From Arthrobacter sp. ERGS1:01 (lineage in GTDB: Bacteria > Actinomycetota > Actinomycetes > Actinomycetales > Micrococcaceae), in contig NZ_CP012479.1 of the NCBI RefSeq assembly GCF_001281315.1, forward strand, positions 868,001 through 932,000: a stretch of 64,000 nucleotides of DNA. Reading direction: 5' to 3'. The translations under genes and the position numbers were made by a program. Numbering within the stretch: position 1 is the first letter of the stretch; the number at the start of each line of letters is the position of its first letter. Of this stretch, positions 63,010-64,000 are shown piece after piece. The notes under the pieces were generated by a model. The model was not told the DNA's origin. It saw only the letters and a program-made list of their open reading frames with translations, and ran no database searches.

Positions 63010-63789
63010 CTACCCGTTTGCCAGCAGCTGTTCCCACGTTTGGACGCCGACCGCGTGATCCGGCGTCAGGTTCGCCCCCGCACGGACTCCGGCGGCAGCC
63101 TTCCCCGTCATGTGCAGCGGCACGAACAACCGGCGCCGACCGGTGCGGGCCAGGAAGCTGCGGATGAGTTCGTCCAACAGATAGGCGTGCGGCCCGCCCA
63201 GCTCGGGAACCAGGCCCGCAGGTTCACCCATGGCCAATTCCACGAGCCGCGCCGCCACCTCATCGACCGCAACGGGTTGAAAACGGGACCCCGTGGGTGC
63301 GGGAATCACCGGCGACTTCACCAGCTGCCGGGCCAGCGCCAGCATGGATTCCTGGAATTGCGTGGCCCGCAGGATCGAATACGGCAGCCCGGAAGCGGAA
63401 AGGGCCCGTTCGGCGGCCAGCTTTGCGGCAAAGTAGCCAAACGCCATGCGGTCGAATCCGCTCACCACGGGCACCCGCTCAGCACCCACCACGGAAATGT
63501 AGGCCAGATGCCCCACGCCGGCCCGCAGCGCCGCCTGCGCAAGGGTGGCCGTCATGCGCTCATCGCCCTTCGCGTTCCCGGCGCAGTGGACCACGACTTC
63601 GACCCCTGCCACCGCGGCCTCGACGCCCGCCCCGGTGGTGAGGTCGCCCCGCACCTGGGCAACGCCGTCGTTCCCGGCTTGGGGTTGGCGGCTCAACACG
63701 CGCACCTGGCGACCGGAGGCCGCGAGGCGGGCCACGACCAGGCTGCCGAGCCGGCCCGTGCCGCCCGTGACCAGGACCGTCGATCCCAT
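63010..63789 (-). CDS. NmrA-like SDR family NAD(P)-binding protein
   Basis: A 259-residue atypical short-chain dehydrogenase. The NAD(P)-binding motif is VLVTGGTGRLGSLVVARLAA, then RVLSRQPQ (basic residues after strand 2 favour NADP) and VVVHCAGNAKGD. The typical SDR Tyr-x-x-x-Lys is weak (FGYFAAKLAAE). Proteins like this are quinone-reductase-like or redox-sensing NmrA relatives. ATG 63789. It is divergent from the partial gene at the window end. Confidence 0.85.
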   Translation of the reverse strand: MGSTVLVTGGTGRLGSLVVARLAASGRQVRVLSRQPQAGNDGVAQVRGDLTTGAGVEAAVAGVEVVVHCAGNAKGDERMTATLAQAALRAGVGHLAYISVVGAERVPVVSGFDRMAFGYFAAKLAAERALSASGLPYSILRATQFQESMLALARQLVKSPVIPAPTGSRFQPVAVDEVAARLVELAMGEPAGLVPELGGPHAYLLDELIRSFLARTGRRRLFVPLHMTGKAAAGVRAGANLTPDHAVGVQTWEQLLANG

Positions 63790-63954
63790 GGCTGCTCCCC
63801 AATCCTTTGGCGGCGCGCCGACGCCGGGCCGCGTGGTTGCTGTGCTCCCCAGCGTACGTTCGCGGCGCCCGGGCAGGAAGGGCTGGGCCAGCCATTCCCA
63901 CGGGTCCCGGCCCCAACTAGACTGCTGGGGCGGGCAAAATTCTCGGGAGTCGGC

Positions 63955-64000
63955 ATGGATGAAGTGGGTGTTGTGGCGTCGGGCATCGGCCTGGGGGAGT
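63955..64000 (+). CDS. start of an unidentified gene, cut by window edge
   Basis: An ATG at 63955 with GGGAG 6 nt upstream opens a frame MDEVGVVASGIGLGE that runs off the window. Too short to identify. Confidence 0.4.
   Translation, partial: MDEVGVVASGIGLGE

Overview
The window is a 64 kb piece of a high-GC actinobacterial chromosome, most likely from an Arthrobacter-like member of the Micrococcaceae. The evidence is the extra high-GC Gram-positive helix in domain III of the 23S rRNA, frequent GTG starts, ATGA/GTGA gene overlaps, TANNNT -10 boxes just upstream of start codons, and a housekeeping gene order shared with Mycobacterium (TPR gene, HAD phosphatase, small protein, tlyA, nadK, recN, then pyrG, nudix, xerD; and parA, scpA, scpB, rluB, cmk, der).

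Layout: 1-3391 is the 3' part of an rRNA operon (23S, spacer, 5S, terminator). 3553-4404 holds two small conserved genes. 4510-14920 is the first conserved block (RG-rich repeat/TPR protein through xerD), followed by a rhodanese. 15471-22902 is a divergent catabolic locus built around one IclR regulator: RidA, IclR and KDG kinase on the left arm; a PLP/zinc deaminase, an amidohydrolase of the D-aminoacylase family, KDPG aldolase and a GntP permease on the right arm. 22988-28587 is a sugar ABC importer (binding protein and two permeases, no ATPase) with a cytoplasmic GH20 hexosaminidase and a second IclR regulator. 28826-29663 holds a nudix hydrolase and a cupin. 29793-34124 is a methylcitrate-cycle operon (gntR-prpD-prpB-prpC). 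34348-39684 is a desferrioxamine-type hydroxamate siderophore operon (desABCD) behind a DtxR/IdeR-like iron box. 39858-43719 is a CitA/CitB-type two-component system divergent from a C4-dicarboxylate transporter. 43956-51358 is a sulfate-ester type ABC importer, a sulfatase and a large secreted, sortase-anchored GH20 hexosaminidase. 51582-53994 is an ABC ATPase with a frameshifted membrane partner. 54156-62007 is the second conserved block (parA-scpA-scpB-rluB-tyrA-cmk-plsC-der), followed by tRNA-Pro, a molbindin, a 52-residue membrane protein, an NmrA-like reductase and the start of another gene.

How it fits together: the two housekeeping blocks look like a normally contiguous or nearly contiguous region that here is separated by about 39 kb of catabolic and scavenging genes. 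Much of that insert points to amino sugars. It carries two GH20 hexosaminidases, an oligosaccharide importer, and a set of enzymes that together would turn N-acetyl-D-glucosaminate (the oxidised end unit of chitin) into pyruvate and glyceraldehyde 3-phosphate: deacylation, deamination to 2-keto-3-deoxygluconate, phosphorylation, aldol cleavage. This pathway reading is inference from the enzyme set and is the most interesting feature of the window.

Two places suggest single-base loss, in the sequence or in the genome: the 3' end of the ABC membrane gene near 51.70 kb and the G run in the tRNA-Pro anticodon loop. Four of the five convergent gene junctions carry unusually long, mutually unrelated hairpins. 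No insertion sequence, prophage or CRISPR array was seen.
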